This document shows, piece by piece, positions 36,158 to 44,239 of a stretch of DNA of 64,000 bases. Below the pieces are notes generated by a model. That model had not been told where the DNA came from and did no database searches. It saw nothing but the letters and a program-made list of their open reading frames with translations. The first letter of the stretch is position 1. Every line of letters begins with the position of its first letter. Source of the DNA: Vibrio bathopelagicus (GTDB lineage: Bacteria > Pseudomonadota > Gammaproteobacteria > Enterobacterales > Vibrionaceae). Made by a program: the position numbers and the translations under genes. Location of the stretch: positions 1,550,001 to 1,614,000 of the forward strand of contig NZ_CP062501.1 of NCBI RefSeq assembly GCF_014879975.1, in the 5' to 3' direction.

Positions 36158-37057
36158 ATGTCTTCTTTCTCTTTTTCACAAATCCCTGTTGGGGTTCGAT
36201 TCATGATCCTCTCCGCTTTTGGATTCGCACTGATGTCAGCTTGTGTGAAATACATAAGCAATTACGGCATACCTGTATTTGAAATCGTTGCAGCAAGGGC
36301 TTTGGTGTCTTTGGCCATCAGCTACATCGACGTAAAACGAAAAGGCATTTCGATCTGGGGTAATAACAAACCTTTGTTGTTTGTTCGTGGAGCCGTAGGT
36401 ACAGCAGCGCTGATGTGTGTTTACTACGCTGTAACCACCCTTCCGTTAGCAGAAGCAACTATCCTTCAATACGTGCATCCCGTCTTTACCGCCTTGCTCG
36501 GCGTGTTGTTCCTCAAAGAACGCGTCCAGAAATCGACCATGATCTGCATTGCATTCTGCCTAGCGGGATTATTGGTGATGGTACAGCCAAGCATGAATAG
36601 CGGTGCGAGCAGCGAGTTACCCCTATTCAGTATTATGGTGGCGTTGTGTGGCGCATTTGGTAGCTCGATTGCTTATGTGATTGTGAGAAAGCTGAGCCAG
36701 ACGGAAGACAGCTCAGTGATCATCTTCTACTTCCCACTGGTTGCCCTACCAATATCGACAGCCCTTATTTGGCACGACTTTGTATGGCCGAGCCTATTCT
36801 TAACCGTGATGTTAGTGTTAGTCGGGATTTTCACACAGATAGGCCAATACGGTTTGACCAAAGCGATGCAGACTCAAGCGGCCGGTAAAGCTTCGGCATA
36901 CTCATACGTTCAGATTGTCTTCTCAGCACTGTTAGGCGTGTGGATCTTTAATGAAATCCCATCAGTTTGGACCTATCTGGGTGGTGGATTGATCGTGACT
37001 GGCGCGCTAATAAATGTGTTTGGCAAACAGCTATTAGTGCCGTTCAAGGCTAAGTAG
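36158..37057 (+). CDS. EamA/DMT-family transporter
   Basis: A 299-residue inner-membrane protein with ten helices in two EamA repeats. The first is FMILSAFGFALMSACVKYISNYGIPVFEIVAARAL and its loop has LPLAEATILQYVHPVFTALLGVLFLKERV, as in S-adenosylmethionine or riboflavin-type DMT carriers. Substrate unknown. The start lies in an AT-rich leader with no strong ribosome site. A TTTGGT-N7-ACCAAA palindrome lies 42 bp upstream (36098-36116), a possible operator. Terminator at 37113. Confidence 0.88.
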   Translation: MSSFSFSQIPVGVRFMILSAFGFALMSACVKYISNYGIPVFEIVAARALVSLAISYIDVKRKGISIWGNNKPLLFVRGAVGTAALMCVYYAVTTLPLAEATILQYVHPVFTALLGVLFLKERVQKSTMICIAFCLAGLLVMVQPSMNSGASSELPLFSIMVALCGAFGSSIAYVIVRKLSQTEDSSVIIFYFPLVALPISTALIWHDFVWPSLFLTVMLVLVGIFTQIGQYGLTKAMQTQAAGKASAYSYVQIVFSALLGVWIFNEIPSVWTYLGGGLIVTGALINVFGKQLLVPFKAK

Positions 37058-37112
37058 ATAACCAGGCAACTGGGCTAACTATCAGTTAACCAACCAGCTA
37101 TTAAATAGACCT

Positions 37113-37150
37113 AAAAAGGGCATTGCGGATGATTCCACAATGCCCTTTTA
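37113..37150 (+). terminator. Terminator of the EamA gene
   Basis: AAAAGGGCATTG / CAATGCCCTTTT stem with flanking A/T tracts. Confidence 0.85.
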
Positions 37151-37220
37151 GATAAGTATTCTCTAGCCTATTTTCGCCTAGATAACTCATGGTATTACAT
37201 AGCTATCTAGTCCTATACAA

Positions 37221-37640
37221 CTAGCTTGTAGCATTGCGCTGTTTGGGATCATCGCTCAGGTATTCAACGAACTCGATTTCAAAGCCTGCCGGATCCACGA
37301 AGTAAACGTTTTTACGATAAGGTTCTTCTGCTCCAGGCTTAGCAATTGGGAAGCCTGCCTCCACAAGACGTGTAATCACGCCCTCTATATTATGAGTCAC
37401 ATAAGCGAAGTGCGCGAGGCCAACAGAATGTCCTGCTAAGTCTCTATTCTCACCCTCTCCATGATCACTCAATGCGATGTATTGGTATTCGTCACCAAAA
37501 TGCAGCCAATTACGGGGCTTGCCTGACCATTCACCTTTCCCCTCATCACGGACGTACCAATGAGGGAACGCCGCTTTGTAGAAAGTCAGCATTTCAGGGA
37601 TGTCTTTAACGACTAAATTCACATGTTCAAGTTGGATCAT
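37221..37640 (-). CDS. VOC-family (glyoxalase-fold) protein
   Basis: A 139-residue protein of the vicinal-oxygen-chelate fold. Likely metal ligands are His6 (IQLEHVNLVV), a mid-protein His in SVGLAHFAYVTH, and the C-terminal Glu in PAGFEIEFVEYLSDDP. These proteins include glyoxalase I, dioxygenases and antibiotic-binding proteins; the exact activity is unknown. AAGGAGAGAAG precedes the ATG. It is followed on the other side by the alcohol dehydrogenase gene, transcribed in the same direction but 185 bp away. Confidence 0.85.
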   Translation of the reverse strand: MIQLEHVNLVVKDIPEMLTFYKAAFPHWYVRDEGKGEWSGKPRNWLHFGDEYQYIALSDHGEGENRDLAGHSVGLAHFAYVTHNIEGVITRLVEAGFPIAKPGAEEPYRKNVYFVDPAGFEIEFVEYLSDDPKQRNATS

Positions 37641-37825
37641 TCTTCTCTCCTTAAAGTATTCTCGTAAGCAACGTTACACATACTAATAGCTCAAGTTAAG
37701 TTGAGGTAAAGCATTAATTTGCATTTATTTCGAGAACGTTTTTAGAGCCTAATTTGTTCTACTTTGACTACATACAAACTTTAAGTTTAGACGACCTCTT
37801 CAACTGTGACTTCTATTTGAACCAA

Positions 37826-38857
37826 CTACAATCCGTATTTAATAGCAGTTTTACCGATAGATGCACTGCTCTCAATAAGCTGGTGTGCTTCTTTCAGCGT
37901 ATCAACACTCAAGCCATTCAATGTTGTGGTAAGCGTAGATTTAATACGTCCAGCATCAATCAGATTTGCTACTTGGAACAAGATGTCTTGTTGTTTCTGA
38001 ATATCATCTGTGTTGAACAGTGAACGTGTGAACATCAGCTCCCACACAAAACCCGCAGACTTGCCTTGAAGCGCCGACAGATCAATTCCGCCATCGAACT
38101 CAACAATAGAACTGATCATACCTTGTGGTGCAATCAGCTCCACCATCGATTCCCAGTGCCCCTTTGTATCGGCAACATTGAAGATGTAATCGACATGCTG
38201 GATGCCTTGCTCTCGCACAGAATCAACCAAATTACGGTGATTCACCACGTGGTCTGCACCCATATCCCTTACCCACTGTTCGGTTTCAGGTCTTGAAGCC
38301 GTCGCAATGACCGTCAGGTTAGTCAGTTGGCTCGCCAATTGAATGGTGATTGAACCGACGCCACCAGCACCACCTATGATCAGAATCGATTTTTTCTCTT
38401 CAGGACGAACACGCAGACGATCAAACAATGCTTCCCACGCGGTGAGTGTTGCTAGCGGCATAACAGCAGCAGCTTCATCAGAAAGGCTCTTTGGTGCTTT
38501 AGCCGTAATACGGTAATCGACGGCTTGGTATTCCGCGTTAGATCCCATGCGAGTTACGTCACCGGCATAGTAAACACGGTCGCCTAGTTCAAAGCCTTCA
38601 ACGTCTGTACCTTTACCGACAACTTCACCAACCGCGTCATAACCAAGTACTTTTGGCTGCTCAAGTGTTTTATCTTGAGCACTGCGAATGCGAATTTTTG
38701 CGTCTGCTGGGTTGATAGAAGTAGCGTTCACTTTTACAAGCAAATCATTTTCTTTTAGTTCTGGCAGGTTCGTTTCAAACTCAAACAGACTGTTTTTTTC
38801 TGCAATGGCAAGTGACTGAGTAAATCCGATAGCTTTCATTTTTGATGGTAGTGACAT
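37826..38857 (-). CDS. Zinc-type alcohol dehydrogenase-like quinone oxidoreductase
   Basis: A 343-residue medium-chain dehydrogenase/reductase. N-terminal catalytic domain: LLVKVNATSINPADAKIR and VLGYDAVGEVVGKG. The nucleotide-binding fold has ILIIGGAGGVGSITIQLASQL (~150-170). The catalytic and structural zinc cysteines of true ADHs are absent, as in zeta-crystallin/quinone reductases (family ZADH_2), so it is probably an NADPH quinone or enone reductase. AAGGAGAAAGCACC precedes the ATG. Its upstream region carries a 41-bp element shared with the betaine-binding-protein gene (38917-38957). Confidence 0.9.
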   Translation of the reverse strand: MSLPSKMKAIGFTQSLAIAEKNSLFEFETNLPELKENDLLVKVNATSINPADAKIRIRSAQDKTLEQPKVLGYDAVGEVVGKGTDVEGFELGDRVYYAGDVTRMGSNAEYQAVDYRITAKAPKSLSDEAAAVMPLATLTAWEALFDRLRVRPEEKKSILIIGGAGGVGSITIQLASQLTNLTVIATASRPETEQWVRDMGADHVVNHRNLVDSVREQGIQHVDYIFNVADTKGHWESMVELIAPQGMISSIVEFDGGIDLSALQGKSAGFVWELMFTRSLFNTDDIQKQQDILFQVANLIDAGRIKSTLTTTLNGLSVDTLKEAHQLIESSASIGKTAIKYGL

Positions 38858-38916
38858 GGTGCTTTCTCCTTAAATTAGATGAGTTAATCTTAGAGAATTA
38901 TCACTCTAGATAAACC

Positions 38917-38957
38917 GCCTAATGTTTGAATCATATTCAAATATTATTTGATAATCG
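38917..38957. promoter_or_regulatory. Shared LysR-type element, copy upstream of dehydrogenase gene
   Basis: Contains TTTGAAT-CAT-ATTCAAA (38925-38941). The 41-bp block matches the block at 39870-39910 at 32 positions and sits 60 bp before the start codon, almost the same spacing as the other copy (64 bp). Confidence 0.65.
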
Positions 38958-39021
38958 TGTGACCACTGATTGGGTAACACGAACATGTAACACTGTTAGC
39001 CGCTGCATGGAGGCATAACGG

Positions 39022-39806
39022 TTAGATAAGGCCTTGCTCAATCAACCAGTCACGCGTGACTTCATCTTGCGGCTTACCTTCACGGCAAACTTTATAATCT
39101 AACTCTGCGATAATATCGTTCGAGAATCGCAGTGAATCTAGCTTCTGAATCTGTTGTTCGCTGAACAGGTGCTTCTTGTCATCTCTTAAAAGAAGTACCG
39201 CTCTATCTACAATGCCTAGCAAACCTTTTGGTTCTTTAAGCTCTCGAATATAGTAGCGATAATGCAAAAATTGAGGCTTCCAAAGCGGTACAACAACCCA
39301 CTCTTTGTTCGCTACGGCGCTTTCAAAGGCATCAAAACAATCGTCTTCGCTACCCGGGAAAAACTCATAACCCGCATCGCTCAAACCATACTCTTTCATC
39401 ATCTGTATAGAGAAACGTGTGATGCCAGCACCGGGGTTAATACCCTGAATTGTAGAGATCATTTTCTCGACAACTTTTTGCTTTACTAGATCAGCGACTT
39501 CAGAAACGGCCTCTTCGGGGACATAATCAGGCACGCCCCATAACGCGTAAGGTTCATAATGAAGGCCAAGTTCGATAAGCGGCTCAACTTCCTCAACGCC
39601 CGCTTTGTAGATGCCGTGGCTTGATGGCAACCATGCCGAAGAGAGCATGTCTACTTCACCAGCTTTCAGTTTTTCAAAGTTTTCTTGATGAGGAGAGAAG
39701 ATACGCTCTACCTCGAAGCCCATTGCTTTAGTACATTAGCAACCAGTGAGGCGGTGGTTCGGTGAAACGACAAATCTGTTACGCCAATTGTGATTTTCTT
39801 CGTCAT
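39022..39806 (-). pseudogene. Glycine betaine/proline ABC transporter-type binding protein, frameshifted
   Basis: An OpuAC-like protein: GEVDMLSSAWLPSSHGIYKAG, EPYALWGVPDYVPEEAV, FFPGSEDDCFDAFESAVANKEWVVVPLWKPQFLH. The true start is the ATG at 39806 (GGGG upstream), reading MTKKITIGVTDLSFHRTTASLVANVLK, but that frame hits TAG at 39710. Continuity with the longer downstream frame (open from 39723) needs one extra base or loss of two near 39724. As read, the gene is broken after ~28 codons, though it could be rescued by sequencing correction. There is no signal peptide, so it is not a standard periplasmic carrier. It is divergent from a LysR gene and shares a promoter element with the dehydrogenase gene. 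Confidence 0.75.
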
Positions 39807-39869
39807 GTTGTTTTCCCCTTTTGTTCAGCTTGATAGAGATAGTACATGGCCAAAAACTAGCGAAAAACA

Positions 39870-39910
39870 GCCTAACATTTGAATAATTATCAAATATATT
39901 TTGGTAATTG
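39870..39910. promoter_or_regulatory. Shared LysR-type element, copy upstream of binding-protein gene
   Basis: Contains TTTGAAT and ATCAAA arms around an AATT centre (39878-39894). Lies between the frameshifted gene (start 39806) and the divergent LysR gene (start 40017). Confidence 0.65.
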
Positions 39911-40016
39911 AGCGTATGAAGTTAGCTTAGAAGGGGTAAATCAGGATTAACCCGCTTTGTGATTAGAAAAGATTTCAATACAATGTTTAGAACATTATCA
40001 AACACAGGTAGATAAT

Positions 40017-40949
40017 ATGCTTCTTGAAGACTTGCAGGTCATTTTAAAGGTAGCGGAGTTTCGCAGCATCACCGCTGCAGCTACCAACCTAGACATGCGC
40101 ACAGCCACCGCAAGTGCAGCCGTCAAACGTGTTGAAGCCGCACTGGGTGCTGAACTATTTGTAAGAACAACACGCCATTTACGGCTCTCTTCAGCAGGCG
40201 AACGTTATTTACCTGAGTGCGAACAAGCCTTAATAATATTGGAGCAAGCCAAGCTCAACATGCGCGAAGAGCTTGGTATTCTTGATGGTGAAATCCGCAT
40301 TGCGCTTTCTTCGGACCTAGGAAGAAACCTCATTACACCTTGGCTTGATGAGTTTCTGCTTGAATATCCCAAGGCGACACTTCGCACTAGCATTAGCGAC
40401 AGCAATATTGATTTTTATCGTGATTCTGTTGATATGGCACTGCGTTACGGCTCTCCGACTGACGCCAACATGTATGGCTTCAAGATCTGCGATGTGCCGA
40501 GAATATTGTGCGCTGCCCCTGAATATTTAGCCGAGATGGGAACACCAAACCAGCCGAGCGACTTAGCTGAACACAATGGATTGCTTTATCAACTGCATGA
40601 TATGTTGCAAGACGAATGGGTGTTTAACAATGGCAAGCAGGATCATAAAGTGAAGCTGAAAGGGAATCGTGCATCGAACGATGCTGACCTTGTTAGACGT
40701 TGGTGTGTTGCAGGGAAAGGCGTGGCGATCAAATCTTGTTTAGATATGTCGAGTCATTTGCTTTCTGGCGAAGTGGTTAAAATCATGCCCGAGTTCAAGC
40801 CAACATCAACCGAGCTGTGGTTAGTGTGTCCAAGTCGTCAATCCATCACACCAACTGTTCGCTTGCTAAGAGATTTATTCAGAGAAAAAACCGCAGAGAT
40901 CCTTTCTCAACTGAGTGAGCAGGGCATTATCGAACCTCAACAATCCTAG
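40017..40949 (+). CDS. LysR-family regulator
   Basis: A 310-residue regulator with HTH at residues 1-60 (LLEDLQVILKVAEFRSITAAATNLDMRTATASAAVKRVEAALGAELF) and an effector domain to ~300 (ALRYGSP, LPECEQA). AGGTAGATAAT precedes the ATG. It is divergent from the binding-protein gene, and the shared element at 39870 lies in the gap. A second copy lies upstream of the dehydrogenase 1 kb away, so both are plausible targets. Ligand unknown. Confidence 0.88.
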   Translation: MLLEDLQVILKVAEFRSITAAATNLDMRTATASAAVKRVEAALGAELFVRTTRHLRLSSAGERYLPECEQALIILEQAKLNMREELGILDGEIRIALSSDLGRNLITPWLDEFLLEYPKATLRTSISDSNIDFYRDSVDMALRYGSPTDANMYGFKICDVPRILCAAPEYLAEMGTPNQPSDLAEHNGLLYQLHDMLQDEWVFNNGKQDHKVKLKGNRASNDADLVRRWCVAGKGVAIKSCLDMSSHLLSGEVVKIMPEFKPTSTELWLVCPSRQSITPTVRLLRDLFREKTAEILSQLSEQGIIEPQQS

Positions 40950-40962
40950 TGGGCTAACCCCT

Positions 40963-41031
40963 CTTAAAAACTAATGCCTTTTAAAAAGCCAACGTCTTTT
41001 AAAAACCAATGTTTCTACAAAAACAACATTT
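40963..41031. repeat. Degenerate ~18-bp tandem repeat
   Basis: About four imperfect units built on TTTTAAAAA-CCAA-YG, AT-rich, between the LysR gene and its terminator. Confidence 0.4.
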
Positions 41032-41064
41032 CTAAGACACTAGCGCATAGAAGACAAAAAACAA

Positions 41065-41100
41065 AAAGGCGTTAGCGAACTTCAATTCGCTAACGCCTTT
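41065..41100. terminator. Bidirectional terminator downstream of the LysR gene
   Basis: AAAGGCGTTAGCGAA / TTCGCTAACGCCTTT, a 15-bp perfect stem with A and T flanks, shared with the convergent gene. Confidence 0.88.
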
Positions 41101-41154
41101 AATCATTTGAACATCACACTGTATCAATGGATGTATCGACTCAAATACGAGCGC

Positions 41155-41541
41155 TTAGTTTGACTCTTCTTCAACATCACAGTCAACACAGCACTGAAGA
41201 GCAATTTCATGTTCGAAAGTGATCGTATCTTTGCCTTCTTCTAGTAGCTCTGCGATTTCATCCGCGACTTCTTTTTCATCATCCGCTTCGATATCGCTTG
41301 TTAGCTCTTCTTCTGAATAGCCGAAGAAGTTCAGCAATAAGTACTCACGAGCTTCATCTTTAGTACAAACGACGTTTGCTGAAAGATCTGGCGTAACCTC
41401 ACCTTGTGCAAGAGTCGCTGTTAGTTGAGCTATAGCATCCTCTTTCATCGCAGGCGTTAACCAACCAAGATCAGTACTTACCGTCGTTTTTTTACAGTCG
41501 AAGCAAGGCAGTTGGTGAAAGTAGTATTGAAAGCTAGTCAT
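41155..41541 (-). CDS. Small acidic cysteine-rich protein of unknown function
   Basis: About 128 residues from the ATG at 41541 (a longer frame to 41595 adds 18 residues and has no better ribosome site). It has an N-terminal CFDCKK and a C-terminal CCVDCDVEEES; two CxxC-like pairs could bind zinc or iron. The middle is strongly acidic and helical (DIEADDEKEVADEIAELLEEG). No named family recognised. Stand-alone gene, convergent with the LysR gene. Confidence 0.6.
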   Translation of the reverse strand: MTSFQYYFHQLPCFDCKKTTVSTDLGWLTPAMKEDAIAQLTATLAQGEVTPDLSANVVCTKDEAREYLLLNFFGYSEEELTSDIEADDEKEVADEIAELLEEGKDTITFEHEIALQCCVDCDVEEESN

Positions 41542-41719
41542 AGGTAATTTCTTCTTTAAATGTTGTATAGCGAGATTATGCGCGTTTTGTAGCAAAATAC
41601 TATCTCAATCACAACCTGAGCCTGATTCGATCTAAATATTTGTACCAAGTACAGAGCACCATGATGACTATGGATAAATTTAAGGCTTCGCTCACCTGGG
41701 ACATCATCTCATTACGACG

Positions 41720-42769
41720 CTATACGTTGACGACCATGCTGCCATCTTCTGCTTGATAACGTGCCCATAATTGAGAAAGGTTTTCTTTATTGAGCTGTAT
41801 CTCTTTTTCTTTCAGAAACGCTTCGTTGTGCAGCTTCGAATAAGAGCGTTCAGCAAGGTCACAACTAAATGTAACGATGGTTTTCCCCTTCCCCATTCTA
41901 GCAGCAGCGTATAGCGCCCCTGCTACGTTCAACGACGAACTGCTTCCTAGAAGAATTCCGTCATGCTCTGCAACAAGGCGGGATATCGTAACCAAATCCT
42001 GATCGGGAAGCGTTATTGCACGATTGATTTTTGCCTGCCTGAAATTTTCAACCGTCCGCATGATCCCTATACCTTCCGTGAACGAGCTTCCCGTTGATTG
42101 ATAGTGCCCATTACGTAGAAACGAATAAATACCGGAGCCATTTGGGTCAACTAACCAAGTTTCAAGATTGGGTTGCTGCTCAGATAGGTAGTGTGAGTTT
42201 CCAGCAATAGTTCCACCAGTCCCCACAACTGAAACTAGAGCATCAATATTACCTTGTGTTTGCTGCCAAATTTCCGGTCCAGTATTAAAATAGTGTGCTC
42301 TATAATTACTGAGATTTTCGAACTGATCTGCCCACCAATAATTCTCATTTTCGACACCAATCCGCTTGGCCGTGTGGTAAAAGTGTTCAGGATTCGCAAA
42401 AGGACAAGGATCGACCAATAACAATTCAGCGTTATAAAGCGAGATCATACGCTCCTTCTCTTGTGCCTGCCCTTTTGGCATCACCACCAACATTTTATAA
42501 CCGAGGGATTTAGCCACTAGAGCAAGGCCAATCCCCGTATTTCCCGCGGTACCTTCGACGATTGTCATTCCCGGCTTCAGCTTACCCGCTTCTACAGCAT
42601 CCATAACAAGCTGAAGTGCTGCTCTATCTTTAATCGAACCACCCGGGTTTTGGTGTTCACACTTAAGAAGAATCTCACAACCTGATATCTCTGAAAGACT
42701 GTTGATTCTAACAAGATCGGTATCGCCAATTAGTTCACTGAGATTGTTTGCAACATGGACAGATGACAT
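41720..42769 (-). CDS. PLP-dependent cysteine synthase-family enzyme
   Basis: About 349 residues of the fold-type II PLP family (cysteine synthase/cystathionine beta-synthase). PLP lysine is Lys47 in NPGGSIKDRAA; substrate loop EGTAGNTGIGLA (normally TSGNTG); phosphate-binding GTGGTIAGN; NWADQF-like YWWADQFENLSNY. I prefer the ATG at 42769, which has GGAG five bases ahead, over 42829. It is closest to the CysK-like stand-alone enzymes that make cysteine or cysteine-derived metabolites; the extended C-terminus suggests a distinct substrate. No partner serine acetyltransferase gene adjoins. Confidence 0.88.
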   Translation of the reverse strand: MSSVHVANNLSELIGDTDLVRINSLSEISGCEILLKCEHQNPGGSIKDRAALQLVMDAVEAGKLKPGMTIVEGTAGNTGIGLALVAKSLGYKMLVVMPKGQAQEKERMISLYNAELLLVDPCPFANPEHFYHTAKRIGVENENYWWADQFENLSNYRAHYFNTGPEIWQQTQGNIDALVSVVGTGGTIAGNSHYLSEQQPNLETWLVDPNGSGIYSFLRNGHYQSTGSSFTEGIGIMRTVENFRQAKINRAITLPDQDLVTISRLVAEHDGILLGSSSSLNVAGALYAAARMGKGKTIVTFSCDLAERSYSKLHNEAFLKEKEIQLNKENLSQLWARYQAEDGSMVVNV

Positions 42770-42939
42770 CGCGACTCCATTTATTTGTTGAGGATGAGTT
42801 TGTTCATCGATTGAGTTGTCGATGATCATAAGCGTAGCTCTGAGGTTTGCTTAGTCAAGGAGTGCCGGATTTGAAAAGGCTCTCATTTTCTTAATAGCAA
42901 TTATAATTAAGGGTGATCGATTAAATTGAGGGTAGCAAA

Positions 42940-43155
42940 ATGTTTCTAAAAGAGAAAAAGAGCGGTGACCTCGTAGATGTTACTGAAATGACCAAATTAA
43001 CCAACTTATTTCAGGACAGCATCGAAGGTCGGTTTCAAGCTGGCGAGGAACAGCAAGACCCTGAGATGTTTAAAAAGTCCGAACTGGTGTTTATGTCAGG
43101 TGAAGAGTTACCTCGATGTTGGACAGATCCAAACTACCGTTCAGAGGCTAAATAA
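42940..43155 (+). CDS. Conserved-looking small protein, 71 residues
   Basis: A 71-residue soluble protein (MFLKEKKSGDLVDVTEMTKL ... GEELPRCWTDPNYR) with GAGGGTAGCAAA before the ATG. It looks like a conserved gamma-proteobacterial small protein; I am not sure of a family name. It is divergent from the PLP enzyme gene. It is followed by a terminator that is a near copy of the one after ackA, so it may be the original downstream neighbour of ackA. Confidence 0.6.
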   Translation: MFLKEKKSGDLVDVTEMTKLTNLFQDSIEGRFQAGEEQQDPEMFKKSELVFMSGEELPRCWTDPNYRSEAK

Positions 43156-43270
43156 TTAGCTATTTCGGAACACCTGGAAAGTTGTAATTAAAGCTATCTT
43201 CTAAAGGTGCTTGAGGATGGTATTGTGGGCTATGCGCCTACTAAAAAGCTCAGATGCATCTTTATTAGAC

Positions 43271-43353
43271 ACAAAAAAGCGAGCCACTTTGGCTCGCTTT
43301 TCAGTATTTGATTTTAAGCTAAATTACAAAAGTTCTACCGACTGTTGAGCAAT
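43271..43353. repeat. Left copy of the ackA 3'-end repeat
   Basis: Minus-strand codons for IAQQSVELL and TAA (43353-43324) plus a terminator hairpin (43273-43301) match the true ackA end at 49999-50028 and its terminator at 49936-49965. The 31-bp ackA part differs at one position. It touches the stop of the barrel gene at 43353. Confidence 0.8.
43273..43301. terminator. Terminator, near duplicate of the ackA terminator
   Basis: AAAAAAGCGAGCC / GGCTCGCTTTT stem; serves the plus-strand small gene and the minus-strand barrel gene. Confidence 0.85.
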
Positions 43354-44063
43354 CAAAAATCGAACGTTAGATTGAAATCGATACTATTGTAATCTAAATT
43401 ATCAAAGTAATAGTTATAAGAAACTGTTGGTTTGACTCCGAACATAGAGATGGTAATGCCTGGGCTCAAATAATGAGAGTAGCTATTATCGCCATAACAG
43501 TGAGTCTGACAAACTGAAAACTTTTCTAAATGAGGCGTCCATTTTTTGTAATGTGTCATTTGATGGGTGTAAGAGAGAGATAAAGATAGCCAATCATTCA
43601 CGTCATAAAAACTACCGAGGGTTTTATCTAAAGAAATGCTTTCATCTCGAATAAAAATACGTTCTTGGTCTATATATTGAACGGTAATGTCGGTATAGAA
43701 AACAGCATCTTTCCAAGCAAAAGCGCTAAACAGCCCAGAGTTGTAAACCTCTACGTTATCCAAGTTACCACCAGCGGCAACGGTCACCTCATTGTAGATT
43801 AAATCAACAAGAATAAAGGAATAGCCAATCCCTACCTCTCCAAAGTGATCGCTATCGTACTGTCCGAATACACGCCAAGTCTCATTAAAGTTATGTGAAC
43901 CATATAGTGTGTAGGTCAGTTCGTTATCAATATTCTGTTCGAGATAGTTTTGCTTGCTAATGGAGATATTAAAAGTGTCCCCCACGTAATCAACAACATC
44001 TTGCCAATCAGCTTGTACAGAAAAAGGGAAACAAATAAGTGCGAGCGAGTATATTTTATTCAT
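43353..44063 (-). CDS. Outer-membrane beta-barrel-like protein (island)
   Basis: About 236 residues from the ATG at 44063, which opens a signal peptide (MNKIYSLALICFPFSVQA). The mature part alternates short polar and aromatic strands (YTLYGSHNFNETWRVFGQYDSDHFGEVGIGYSFILVD) and ends in Phe (FNLTFDF), the BAM signal for outer-membrane barrels. A longer frame to 44117 would place 18 residues before the signal peptide. Family not recognised. AT-rich codon use differs from the flanking genes. It is downstream of the repeat-protein gene, with a terminator between them. Confidence 0.7.
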   Translation of the reverse strand: MNKIYSLALICFPFSVQADWQDVVDYVGDTFNISISKQNYLEQNIDNELTYTLYGSHNFNETWRVFGQYDSDHFGEVGIGYSFILVDLIYNEVTVAAGGNLDNVEVYNSGLFSAFAWKDAVFYTDITVQYIDQERIFIRDESISLDKTLGSFYDVNDWLSLSLSYTHQMTHYKKWTPHLEKFSVCQTHCYGDNSYSHYLSPGITISMFGVKPTVSYNYYFDNLDYNSIDFNLTFDF

Positions 44064-44157
44064 GTTGAAACCGTATTTAGATCTCAATCCATGAGAGCTG
44101 TTATTTATTGATAGCAATGATATAAGCAGTGAAAGAATTGGAATATTGATTAATACG

Positions 44158-44195
44158 AAAAAGCCTATTAAGGCAGACTTAATAGGCTTAAAAAG
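44158..44195 (-). terminator. Terminator of the repeat-protein gene
   Basis: AAGCCTATTAA / TTAATAGGCTT stem with TTTTT on the minus strand, 45 bp after the repeat-protein stop codon. Confidence 0.8.
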
Positions 44196-44239
44196 GGGTG
44201 GACAATCCTTTGCCCTACATGAACTCTTTAGTTCCGTAT

